Source: CANKHA01 sp034668825 (GTDB lineage Bacteria; Pseudomonadota; Alphaproteobacteria; Rhizobiales; Xanthobacteraceae). From it: DNA of 34,019 nt. This document shows, one piece after another, positions 1 through 6,227 of the stretch. The stretch lies in contig JAXDOR010000156.1 in assembly GCA_034668825.1 (NCBI GenBank), positions 1 through 34,019 of the forward strand, given 5' to 3'. Numbering within the stretch: the stretch's first letter is position 1; each line of letters starts with the position of its first letter. Below the pieces are notes generated by a model. It did not search any database and had not been told where the DNA came from. It worked only from the letters and a program-made list of their open reading frames with translations. The translations under genes and the position numbers were made by a program.

Positions 1-579
1 GTCCCAGTCTTCCGCCAGCAGCCCCTTCAGGCTGTCGATGCGATGGCCGCCGCGGAATTCGATGCCGAGGTTGAGGACGTAATCGCATTCCTCGTCGATC
101 ACGGAATCCGGCAAGCGGAATTTGGGGATCTGCGTGCGCATCATGCCGCCAGCCTTCGGGTCCTGGTCGAAGACGACGCAGTGATAGCCGAGCGGCGCGA
201 GATCGCGCGCCACTGTCAGCGAAGCGGGACCGCCGCCGACGAGCGCGACACGCTTTCCGTTCTTGTTGATGGAGGGTTTGGGTAGCCGGTCGCGGATGTC
301 TTCCTTGTAGTCGGCCGCCACTCTCTTCAGGCGGCAGATCGCCACCGGCTCCTTCTCCACCCGCACGCGGCGGCAGGCCGGCTCGCAGGGGCGGTCGCAG
401 GTGCGCCCGAGGATTCCCGGAAACACGTTGGATTTCCAGTTGATCATGTAGGCGTCGCCGTAGCGGCCAGCCGCGATCAACCGGATATATTCGGGAACGG
501 GCGTGTGCGCCGGACAGGCCCATTGGCAATCGACCACTTTGTGGAAGTAGTCCGGCGCAGCGATGTCAGTGTTTTTCAT
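1..579 (-). CDS. GltD-like FAD/NAD(P) oxidoreductase, N-terminal part (cut by window edge)
   Basis: This is the first 193 codons of a gene that runs off the left edge of the window. The start ATG at 579 has a GAGGAG ribosome site a few bases upstream. The N-terminal ~90 residues carry the cysteine arrangement of the Fe-S domain of glutamate synthase small subunits: CQWAC followed later by CDRPCEPAC. A Rossmann FAD-binding motif, VALVGGGPASLTVA, follows at about residues 110-124. Proteins with this layout (GltD, PreT, and the beta subunits of other flavin complexes) pass electrons from NAD(P)H through FAD to Fe-S partners. Without the C-terminal part and downstream neighbours I cannot say whether this is true glutamate synthase or a paralogue. 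The downstream partner gene should lie outside the window. Confidence 0.85.
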   Translation of the reverse strand, partial: MKNTDIAAPDYFHKVVDCQWACPAHTPVPEYIRLIAAGRYGDAYMINWKSNVFPGILGRTCDRPCEPACRRVRVEKEPVAICRLKRVAADYKEDIRDRLPKPSINKNGKRVALVGGGPASLTVARDLAPLGYHCVVFDQDPKAGGMMRTQIPKFRLPDSVIDEECDYVLNLGIEFRGGHRIDSLKGLLAEDWD

Positions 580-886
580 TCACTCCTCGTCACGCCCCAT
601 AAGCAAACAAAATGGGGAAACTGCGTGTCGAACAAGGCTGGCGTTTCCATCGGATCGGCTTGTTTATGTGCCGGATTCGGTGCGACTTTAGTAGAGCATC
701 GTTACGAAAGCCACCCGCCGCGAACCTGGTGCGGGCCTCTGTTGAAAGCACGGTCGAGGGCCAAGTTCGGCCCTCAAAACGGCGCGACAGTGGCATGCAA
801 GCCTTATGATTGTTACGATCTTGTCATTTGTTGCGGCGCACAATGGGCGCTATGCTGACCGGCCGCCGTGGGAGTTTGTGTAAGTT
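580..886. other. Intergenic region between divergent GltD-like and ATP12 genes
   Basis: This 307-base stretch has no convincing gene; the short open frames in it have no ribosome sites or recognisable products. It holds a perfect 7-bp hairpin at 756-775 (GAGGGCC, six-base loop, GGCCCTC) without a T tract on either side, and a good housekeeping-type promoter for the ATP12 gene at 828-856. It must also contain the promoter of the leftward flavoprotein gene, which I could not pick out. Confidence 0.6.
828..856 (+). promoter_or_regulatory. Candidate sigma-70 promoter for the ATP12 gene
   Basis: A TTGTTG element at 828-833 is separated by exactly 17 bases from TATGCT at 851-856. This is a reasonable -35/-10 pair, placing transcription start near 863, about 24 bases before the start codon at 887. 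It is a sequence match only. Confidence 0.45.
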
Positions 887-1693
887 ATGCGCGACGTTTT
901 CGAGGAAATTTTCGCACAGCAACCAGCCGACCCGACCGAGGCGGCGCGGCGTAATATGGTGCCGCAATTGCGGCGGCGTTTCTACGACAAGGCTGAGGTA
1001 GCGGAAGCAGCAGACAGGTTCGCCGTGCTGCTGGACGAAAAGCCGGTACGGACCCCGGCGCGGCGCTCGCTGGCGGCTCCCACGCGAGCGCTGGCGGAAG
1101 CCATTGCCGCCGAATGGCAGGCGCAAAAGGATGTCGTTGACCCGGCAAAAATGCCGCTGACGCGGCTCGCCAATTCCATCATCGATGGCGTTGCGCAAAC
1201 GCCGAAGGCGGTCGCCGACGAGATCGCTCAATATCTTGCTTCCGATCTCGTCTTCTACCGCGCCGAAGGCCCGCAAGGGTTGGTTGAACGGCAGATGCGC
1301 CTGTGGGATCCCATCGTCGATTGGGCACGGGAGGCATTGGGCGCGCGCTTTGTGCTGGCGCAGGGCGTTATCTTTATCCAACAGCCGGACGAAGCGGTTG
1401 CCGCCGCGCGTGAAGCCATCCTGCAAGACGATCCATGGCATCTTGGCGCGCTCGCATCTATCACGACGCTGACCGGCTCCGCGCTGCTGACGCTCGCGCT
1501 GGCGGCGGGCCGCCTGTCGGTAGATGAGGCTTGGGCCGCCGCTCATGTGGACGAAGACTGGAACATGGAGTTTTGGGGACGTGACGAGCACGTGCTCCAA
1601 CGCCGCGCCTACCGTTTCGCGGACATGCAAGCAGCGGCCACGGTGCTTGCATTGGTGCATTCGCCGCGCAACGATGCAGCGTCGTTGAGTTGA
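887..1693 (+). CDS. ATP12 family F1-ATPase assembly chaperone
   Basis: The 268-residue product matches the ATP12 family. In mitochondria ATP12 binds the F1 alpha subunit and prevents its aggregation before assembly; alphaproteobacterial homologues are thought to do the same. Typical features seen by eye are the N-terminal RRFYDKAEV segment, the LLDEKPVRTP stretch, PLTRLANSIID near residue 90, the SDLVFYRAEGP segment near 125, and a C-terminal VDEDWNMEFWG followed by RRAYRFADMQAA. The length is usual for the family. The ATG at 887 is preceded by a GGAG about 15 bases upstream, so the ribosome site is slightly distant. The kelch gene follows directly and may be co-transcribed. Many members lie near RNA-modifying or ATP-synthase-linked genes, but none is visible here. 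Confidence 0.9.
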   Translation: MRDVFEEIFAQQPADPTEAARRNMVPQLRRRFYDKAEVAEAADRFAVLLDEKPVRTPARRSLAAPTRALAEAIAAEWQAQKDVVDPAKMPLTRLANSIIDGVAQTPKAVADEIAQYLASDLVFYRAEGPQGLVERQMRLWDPIVDWAREALGARFVLAQGVIFIQQPDEAVAAAREAILQDDPWHLGALASITTLTGSALLTLALAAGRLSVDEAWAAAHVDEDWNMEFWGRDEHVLQRRAYRFADMQAAATVLALVHSPRNDAASLS

Positions 1694-1719
1694 CCTCCGG
1701 CTTTGGGATGAGGGAGCCG

Positions 1720-2721
1720 ATGAAATCTTTCATGTCCCCATCGATCGCTTCACAGCGAGTGTTGCTCAGTGTCGCGGCAGCGGGCTTGATGGCGGGCGGC
1801 TTGCTGCTCGGCAAAGCCGGCTATTCGCAGGCCGCGCCGCAAGGAAGCTGGGCGACGAAGTCGCCGATTCCGGCCGCGCGTAACGAAGTCGTCGCGGCTG
1901 TGGTCAATGACAAGATTTACGTGCTCGGCGGCAATTTTCCGCGCGTCCAATATGATGTGGCGGCCAATGAAGAATACGATCCCGCGACCGATCGCTGGCG
2001 CTCGCGCATGCCGATGCCGCAGGGCTTGAACCATATGGCTGCCGCCGTTCTCAACGGCAGGATTTATACCGTTGGCGGCTTCACCGGTGACGGCCACAAA
2101 GGCGCGAACGCCAGCGTGTTCGAATACGATCCTGCGGCCGACACGTGGCGCACGCTCGCGCCGCTTTCACGTCCCCGCGGGTCGGTCAGTGCCGTAGCGG
2201 TCGATGGCAAGATTCACGCGCTCGGCGGACGCGAGAACGAAACAGATGTTGTCGCGGCCCACGAAATCTACGACCCGGCCATCAACACGTGGAGCGCCGG
2301 TGCGCCGCTTCCCAAAGCGCGCGATCACATGGTGGCGGTCATGGTCGAGGGAAAAATTCACGCTATCGGCGGACGCTTCGGCGCCAACGAGGATATGACG
2401 AATCTCCACGAGGTCTACAATCCGAAAACAAATACATGGACCTCGGCCCCGCCGCTTCCTACCGCACGCGGCGGCGGCTCGGGAACGCTCTACCGCGATT
2501 TCATTCTTGTCCTCGGCGGCGAGGACGACACACGCACCTACCGTGAGCACGAGGGTTTTGACGTGAAGAACAATCGTTGGGTGACGTTTGCGCCGCTGCC
2601 CGCCGGGCGCCATGGATTCGGTGCCTCAACGGTGGGCCGCAGCGCTTATTTCATCTCCGGCGCGCAAGGTAGAGGAGGCCGCGACGTCACCGACGAAGTG
2701 CTGGTCTTCACCTTGCCCTGA
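1720..2721 (+). CDS. Exported kelch-repeat beta-propeller protein
   Basis: The product has about 333 residues: a basic N-terminus, a hydrophobic signal segment (roughly residues 12-33, ending near SQAAPQG), then about six kelch repeats. The repeats are recognised by their recurrent pattern of a paired glycine (VLGG, TVGG, ALGG, AIGG, VLGG, ISGA), spaced by a YDP/YNP motif and a conserved tryptophan (DRW, DTW, NTW, NRW). Six such units make a six-bladed beta-propeller, probably periplasmic or secreted; ligand unknown. The frame is open back to a TTG at 1690 that overlaps the ATP12 stop, but ATG 1720 with an AGGGAG just upstream gives a proper signal peptide; ATG 1708 and 1732 are alternatives. 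The gene ends convergent with the PanE-family gene. Confidence 0.85.
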   Translation: MKSFMSPSIASQRVLLSVAAAGLMAGGLLLGKAGYSQAAPQGSWATKSPIPAARNEVVAAVVNDKIYVLGGNFPRVQYDVAANEEYDPATDRWRSRMPMPQGLNHMAAAVLNGRIYTVGGFTGDGHKGANASVFEYDPAADTWRTLAPLSRPRGSVSAVAVDGKIHALGGRENETDVVAAHEIYDPAINTWSAGAPLPKARDHMVAVMVEGKIHAIGGRFGANEDMTNLHEVYNPKTNTWTSAPPLPTARGGGSGTLYRDFILVLGGEDDTRTYREHEGFDVKNNRWVTFAPLPAGRHGFGASTVGRSAYFISGAQGRGGRDVTDEVLVFTLP

Positions 2722-2805
2722 TCCGACGACGCCGATGGCGCGCATATTACGCCGAGACACGCCTCGCGAAGATGCAGGCAGCGGGACGGCGCTGGTGTTG
2801 CTCGA

Positions 2806-3828
2806 TTAATCGATCGGCGCTTGCGCTTCCTCGATGAGGGAATCGGGAAAGGTTGGATAAAGTCCCGCCACGCGCGCCATCTGTTGGGTGAGTGCCAGCA
2901 CGGCATCAATATAGGGGGTATCCAACTCCACCAGTCGGCCCAGCTCCTGGACAGCGGTCAACAGCGCGTCGATTTCCAGCGCCCGGCCGCGCTCCAAATC
3001 CTGCAGCATCGAGGTGCGATGCGCGCCCACGCGCGCTGCGCCGTCGATGCGCCGCTCCACGTCGACGCGGAAATGCACGCCGATCCGCCGCCCAATGCGT
3101 TCCGCCTCCAGCATCATATTCCGGGAGAGAGATCGAGTGCCGGGATCGGTCGCCACCACATCGAGCGTCGCTCGCGTTAGCGCCGAGATGGGATTGAAGC
3201 ATAGATTGCCCCAAAGCTTGAGCCAGATGTCGTTGCGGATTTCCGGTAGGACGGGGGCCTTCAGTCCCGCCTTCTCGAACATCTCCGAGAGCCGTTGGAC
3301 ACGTTCGGTGATTTCCCGCTTCGGCTCGCCCAGGCCGAATTTATTGCCGGAGATGTGTTTGATGACACCAGGCGCTGCGATTTCGGCGGCGGGATAGACG
3401 GTGCAGCCGATCACCCGCTCTGGGCCGATCGCGCGCCACTGCCGGTCGCCCGGATCGACGCTCTCGATGCGCCGGTTCGCATATTGGCCCTCGAAGCCAT
3501 AGAAATACCACCACGGCAATCCGTTCTGCGCGGTGACCACGGCGGTGTTGGGCCCAAGCAGCGGCGCCATCTGTTCCGCCACTTCCCAGGCCTGATGCGC
3601 CTTGAGGCCGATGAGCACGTAGTCCTGCGGGCCGAGCTCCGCCGGATTGTCGGTTGCCGGCATTTTCGCCGCCTTTTCCCCGCCGTCGATCAGAAGTTTA
3701 AGACCATCCTTGCGGATAGCTTGCAGATGTGGACCACGGGCGACCAGCGATACGTCGGCGCCTGCCAGTTTCAGCAGCACGCCGATATAGCCGCCGATGG
3801 CGCCAGCTCCATAAATGCAAATCTTCAT
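2806..3828 (-). CDS. 2-dehydropantoate 2-reductase family protein (ApbA/PanE)
   Basis: The product has 340 residues. It starts MKICIYGAGAIGGYIG, the classic NADP-binding GxGAxG Rossmann motif of PanE-type ketopantoate reductases. Other family landmarks are AQNGLPWW near residue 105, WLKLWGNLCFNP near 207 (with the catalytic lysine) and a C-terminal SMLQDLERGRALEIDAL (acidic catalytic/binding residue). PanE makes pantoate for coenzyme A, using NADPH. This member is longer than E. coli PanE (about 300) and has an insert after the NGLPWW motif, which is common in paralogues of unknown substrate, so I withhold the symbol. The start at 3828 is set by the Rossmann motif; the frame is open 11 codons further upstream and no strong ribosome site is visible. 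It is transcribed alone. Confidence 0.88.
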   Translation of the reverse strand: MKICIYGAGAIGGYIGVLLKLAGADVSLVARGPHLQAIRKDGLKLLIDGGEKAAKMPATDNPAELGPQDYVLIGLKAHQAWEVAEQMAPLLGPNTAVVTAQNGLPWWYFYGFEGQYANRRIESVDPGDRQWRAIGPERVIGCTVYPAAEIAAPGVIKHISGNKFGLGEPKREITERVQRLSEMFEKAGLKAPVLPEIRNDIWLKLWGNLCFNPISALTRATLDVVATDPGTRSLSRNMMLEAERIGRRIGVHFRVDVERRIDGAARVGAHRTSMLQDLERGRALEIDALLTAVQELGRLVELDTPYIDAVLALTQQMARVAGLYPTFPDSLIEEAQAPID

Positions 3829-3988
3829 AGGAGTTCTCGTGGCTGAATGAGTGTTTTCCAACAGACATTGCTAGGACGAAAGGCAGCGCAAATCCACGCT
3901 ACTTTAGGGGAGGAAGGACGCCGAGCCCGCGACAGTCCGCGGTAGTGCGAGTAAGGTGTTGGCGCTTTAGGCATTCCCGGAGGGCGAC

Positions 3989-4396
3989 ATGATCGATCTG
4001 ATGACCGCTCCTTACGCAGCGCTGGTCCTGCGCCTCTGTTTGGGCATCCTGTTTCTCGCGCATGCGCTGTTGAAGTGGCGCGTGTTCACGATCCCCGGCA
4101 CGGTGGCGTTTTTCCAGTCGCTTGGACTGCCGGGCTGGTTCGCTTACCTCACCATCACGGCTGAATTGACCGGAGCGGCCGCACTCATTCTTGGCATTTA
4201 CCCGCGCTACGCGGCGCTTCTGCTGATTCCCCTCATCCTCGGCACCATCGTCATGGTGCATGGAAAGAAGGGCTGGCTGTTTAGCAACAAGGACGGCGGC
4301 TGGGAATTTCCCGCCTTTTGGGCCGCGGCACTGTTCGTGCAGTTCCTCATCGGCGACGGTGCCTGGACGCTATTGCGTTCGCCGGCGTTTCATTGA
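3989..4396 (+). CDS. DoxX family membrane protein
   Basis: The 135-residue product has four predicted transmembrane segments and the DoxX pattern: LVLRLCLGILFLAHALLKW at the start, PGWFAYLTITAELTGAAALILGI in the middle, and an HGKKGWLFSNKDGGWEFP loop before the last helix. The start has a GGAGGG ribosome site five bases upstream. DoxX proteins are small inner-membrane proteins; some belong to oxidoreductase or thiol-stress complexes (the MRC complex of Mycobacterium), and most are functionally undefined. An EamA permease follows 72 bases downstream on the same strand and may be co-transcribed. Confidence 0.85.
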   Translation: MIDLMTAPYAALVLRLCLGILFLAHALLKWRVFTIPGTVAFFQSLGLPGWFAYLTITAELTGAAALILGIYPRYAALLLIPLILGTIVMVHGKKGWLFSNKDGGWEFPAFWAAALFVQFLIGDGAWTLLRSPAFH

Positions 4397-4468
4397 CGAC
4401 CGTGGCCACTGGCTGATCGCTTCACACTTCAGTCGTTCCATCCAGCAGCTTCCTGAATTAGTCGTGCC

Positions 4469-5362
4469 ATGAAACCGCGCTCGCTCGAAGATCTTGCCGT
4501 ATTCGCGGCGCCGGCTGTGTTTGTCGTGCTGTGGTCATCCGGTTTTATCGGCACAAAATTCGGATTGCCCTATGCGGAGCCGATGACTTTCTTATCGTTG
4601 CGCATGATCGCCGTGGCGGGCGTGCTGGCGCTGCTTGTGTTGATCACTCATCCGCCCTGGCCGCAACGCGCCGGCATTATGCATAACGTGGTGGCGGGCC
4701 TGTTGATGCAGGGGCTCTATCTCGGGGGTGTCTTTGTTGCCATTTATCACGGGCTGCCATCGGGCCTCGCGGCGCTGGTGGTGTCCTTGCAGCCGGTGCT
4801 CACTTCCACACTCGCCAATCGCTGGCTGGGCGAGAAAGTCGCGCCGCATCAGTGGGCCGGATTGCTGCTCGGTCTGGCCGGCGTTTTTCTCGTGGTTCAG
4901 GGCAAGGCCGCTGGTGCGGACACGTCTGTTTTTAGCTGGATTGCTATTTTTGTCGCGCTGATTGGCATCACCATCGGCACCCTTTACCAGAAGCGCTTCG
5001 CCGGCGATGTGGACTGGCGTTGCGGATTGCTGGTTCAATATGGTGCTTCCGGCGTGGTGTTCGTGTTGGCCGCGTTTTTATTTGAAACCCGAATCGTGCA
5101 GTGGACACCTGCCTTCATGCTGGCGCTTGGCTGGCTTGTATTCGTATTGTCGCTCGGCGCCATATGGCTGCTTTATTTCATGATCCGGCGCTCGGCCGCG
5201 ACGCGAGTCGTTAGCCTTTTCTACCTGACGCCGCCGGTGACCGCGCTGATGGCATGGGCTTTGTTCGACGAGCGGCTAGGGCCGCTTTCGCTGTTAGGAA
5301 TGGCGATCTGTGTCGCCGGCGTGTTTCTGGTGAACTGGCGTGTTAACGGGCTGCGACATTGA
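4469..5362 (+). CDS. EamA/DMT family transporter
   Basis: The 297-residue product shows about ten hydrophobic helices in two EamA repeats. Typical motifs are VVLWSSGFIGTKFGL at the N-terminus, GLPSGLAALVVSLQPVLTS closing the first repeat region, WLGEKVAPHQWAGLLLGLAGVFLVV, and in the second repeat SLFYLTPPVTALMAWALFDERL. This is the drug/metabolite transporter superfamily (RhaT/YdcZ/EamA-like), inner-membrane exporters of amino acids or small metabolites; the substrate cannot be read from sequence. The start ATG at 4469 lacks a strong ribosome site, so co-expression with the DoxX gene is plausible. The stop is followed within 35 bases by the hairpin terminator at 5393-5430. Confidence 0.9.
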   Translation: MKPRSLEDLAVFAAPAVFVVLWSSGFIGTKFGLPYAEPMTFLSLRMIAVAGVLALLVLITHPPWPQRAGIMHNVVAGLLMQGLYLGGVFVAIYHGLPSGLAALVVSLQPVLTSTLANRWLGEKVAPHQWAGLLLGLAGVFLVVQGKAAGADTSVFSWIAIFVALIGITIGTLYQKRFAGDVDWRCGLLVQYGASGVVFVLAAFLFETRIVQWTPAFMLALGWLVFVLSLGAIWLLYFMIRRSAATRVVSLFYLTPPVTALMAWALFDERLGPLSLLGMAICVAGVFLVNWRVNGLRH

Positions 5363-5392
5363 TGCCGCTGCTCCCGGCATACGCATAATAAA

Positions 5393-5430
5393 AACTCATC
5401 CCGGTGTGTGTGTTCGCACCGGGATGAGTT
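5393..5430 (-). terminator. Strong hairpin terminator for the small membrane protein gene
   Basis: A perfect 14-bp inverted repeat (arms 5393-5406 and 5417-5430, loop 5407-5416) is followed, reading leftward, by a TTTTATTAT run. It therefore works as an intrinsic terminator of the leftward gene ending at 5461. It also sits just after the rightward EamA gene, so the stem may end that transcript too, although the plus-strand side lacks a T run. Confidence 0.85.
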
Positions 5431-5460
5431 CGGAACTTGCGCGAGAACTGTGCTGCAAGA

Positions 5461-5769
5461 TTATCGCTGACCTTGACCGGTCGTCTCTGCCGGAGTTCGC
5501 GTCGGCGCCGTTGTAGGCGCGGCCGCGTTGTCCGCCGGCGCGGTAATCATCGGCGCAGCAGGGCTGCGGTTGATGTTGTCCGAGGTTCTCGTATTCTCGG
5601 TGCCGGAGCCGAAGAGGAACACCAGCATCAGCACAAGGAACGCGATGCCGGCGATCCAGCCCCACATTCCTGTGGATGCCCTGTCTGTTCGCAGGTCGCG
5701 GTTCAATGTCGGGTCGAGACTTGGATCGAGATCGCGGTCCCGGCGCCAATTAGGGTCTTGGTAGGTCAT
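5461..5769 (-). CDS. Small single-pass membrane protein, probably EcfG-regulated
   Basis: The product has 102 residues: a charged N-terminus rich in Asp, Arg and Pro (about residues 1-33, with a repeated DLDPSLDPTLNRDL pattern), one hydrophobic helix (about 36-55), and a Thr/Ala/Pro-rich tail. I do not recognise a named family. The start ATG at 5769 has a GGAGG site at a good distance; the frame is open four codons further back but without a site. An EcfG-like promoter lies 30-55 bases upstream and a strong terminator lies downstream, so this is a self-contained transcription unit. Small TM proteins with disordered tails are common members of alphaproteobacterial general-stress regulons. Orientation and function are unknown. 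Confidence 0.75.
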   Translation of the reverse strand: MTYQDPNWRRDRDLDPSLDPTLNRDLRTDRASTGMWGWIAGIAFLVLMLVFLFGSGTENTRTSDNINRSPAAPMITAPADNAAAPTTAPTRTPAETTGQGQR

Positions 5770-5800
5770 CTTAACCTCCATCGGATGGGCTCGAGACGAT

Positions 5801-5825
5801 AACCCGCCGCGAAAACTACGGTTCC
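5801..5825 (-). promoter_or_regulatory. EcfG-type general stress promoter (one mismatch)
   Basis: Reading leftward, GGAAC (5825-5821) is followed by a 16-base spacer and GGTT (5804-5801). The EcfG consensus in Bradyrhizobium and relatives is GGAAC, 16-17 bases, CGTT, with GTT the best conserved part. Transcription would begin about 25 bases before the ATG at 5769, leaving a short leader with the ribosome site. Confidence 0.6.
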
Positions 5826-5943
5826 ACGATTTCCTCAGATTAAGAAAAATGCAGTAGGAATGCGGTCATAGTTCCCGCCGACCGTCCGGCGCATGTTTCA
5901 GGCCGCTGTTTCCATTTATTGCTTCACTCATTCTTGGCTGTTC

Positions 5944-6067
5944 GGAGGTCAACGCCGCCCGCAATCGAACGACGCCGCGCTCGGCGATGGAACGATCTAT
6001 TTGCTTCAACCGCGATTTCCACGTGCTCGATTTTCGCACGTCTTTGATCGCTCGCATATTCCTTTAA
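5944..6067 (+). pseudogene. Decayed C-terminal remnant of an LVIVD-repeat protein gene
   Basis: From 5944 one frame reads GGQRRPQSNDAALGDGTIYLL, nearly the same as GGQRSPQSNDVTLGEDGTIYLL near the C-terminus of the intact LVIVD gene at 11756-13033. At about 6007 the match moves to the next frame: NRDFHVLDF against NRGLHILEF in the intact protein, then a stop at 6065-6067. The remnant thus has a frameshift with loss of about two codons, and nothing recognisable upstream of it. It is the leftover end of a paralogue, or of a gene deleted from this place. Confidence 0.8.
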
Positions 6068-6200
6068 TTGGAAGCATCATTGGCTATTCTGTATCACCAT
6101 ACCCGAACTCGCCGTCGCCGCAGGTGATCTGTCCTTACTCTGGTAAGGGCGACTAAAAATCATTTAACTCCACATAAACGAGATCAGCCCACTGCTCTTA

Positions 6201-6219
6201 CTGGTCGCTGTTCGACCGG
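6201..6219 (+). other. Hairpin touching the ribosome site of the chemoreceptor gene
   Basis: The sequence CTGGTCG, a five-base loop CTGTT, then CGACCGG can fold into a 7-bp stem including one G-T pair. Its last two bases are the first bases of the GGAG Shine-Dalgarno element (6218-6221) of the gene starting at 6228. It could lower translation initiation; this is inference from base pairing only. Confidence 0.35.
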
Positions 6220-6227
6220 AGCAATTG

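Larger units (their letters stand above)
5826..6227. other. Gene-poor leader region before the chemoreceptor
   Basis: This roughly 400-base stretch contains no intact gene. It holds a decayed LVIVD gene tail (5944-6067), a perfect 6-bp hairpin with a TCTG loop at 6133-6148, and a second hairpin at 6201-6219 whose 3' arm touches the GGAG ribosome site (6218-6221) of the chemoreceptor. An open frame at 5893-6156 exists only because of the remnant and is not taken as a gene. Confidence 0.6.

Noticed and set aside
5363..5392. Rho-independent terminator for the EamA gene by itself
   Set aside because: The perfect stem at 5393-5430 has its T run on the minus strand; the plus side lacks one, so assignment to EamA is only possible.
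5893..6156. 87-residue plus-strand open frame as a real gene
   Set aside because: Only part of it resembles LVIVD sequence, the match then changes frame, and there is no ribosome site; treated as a remnant.
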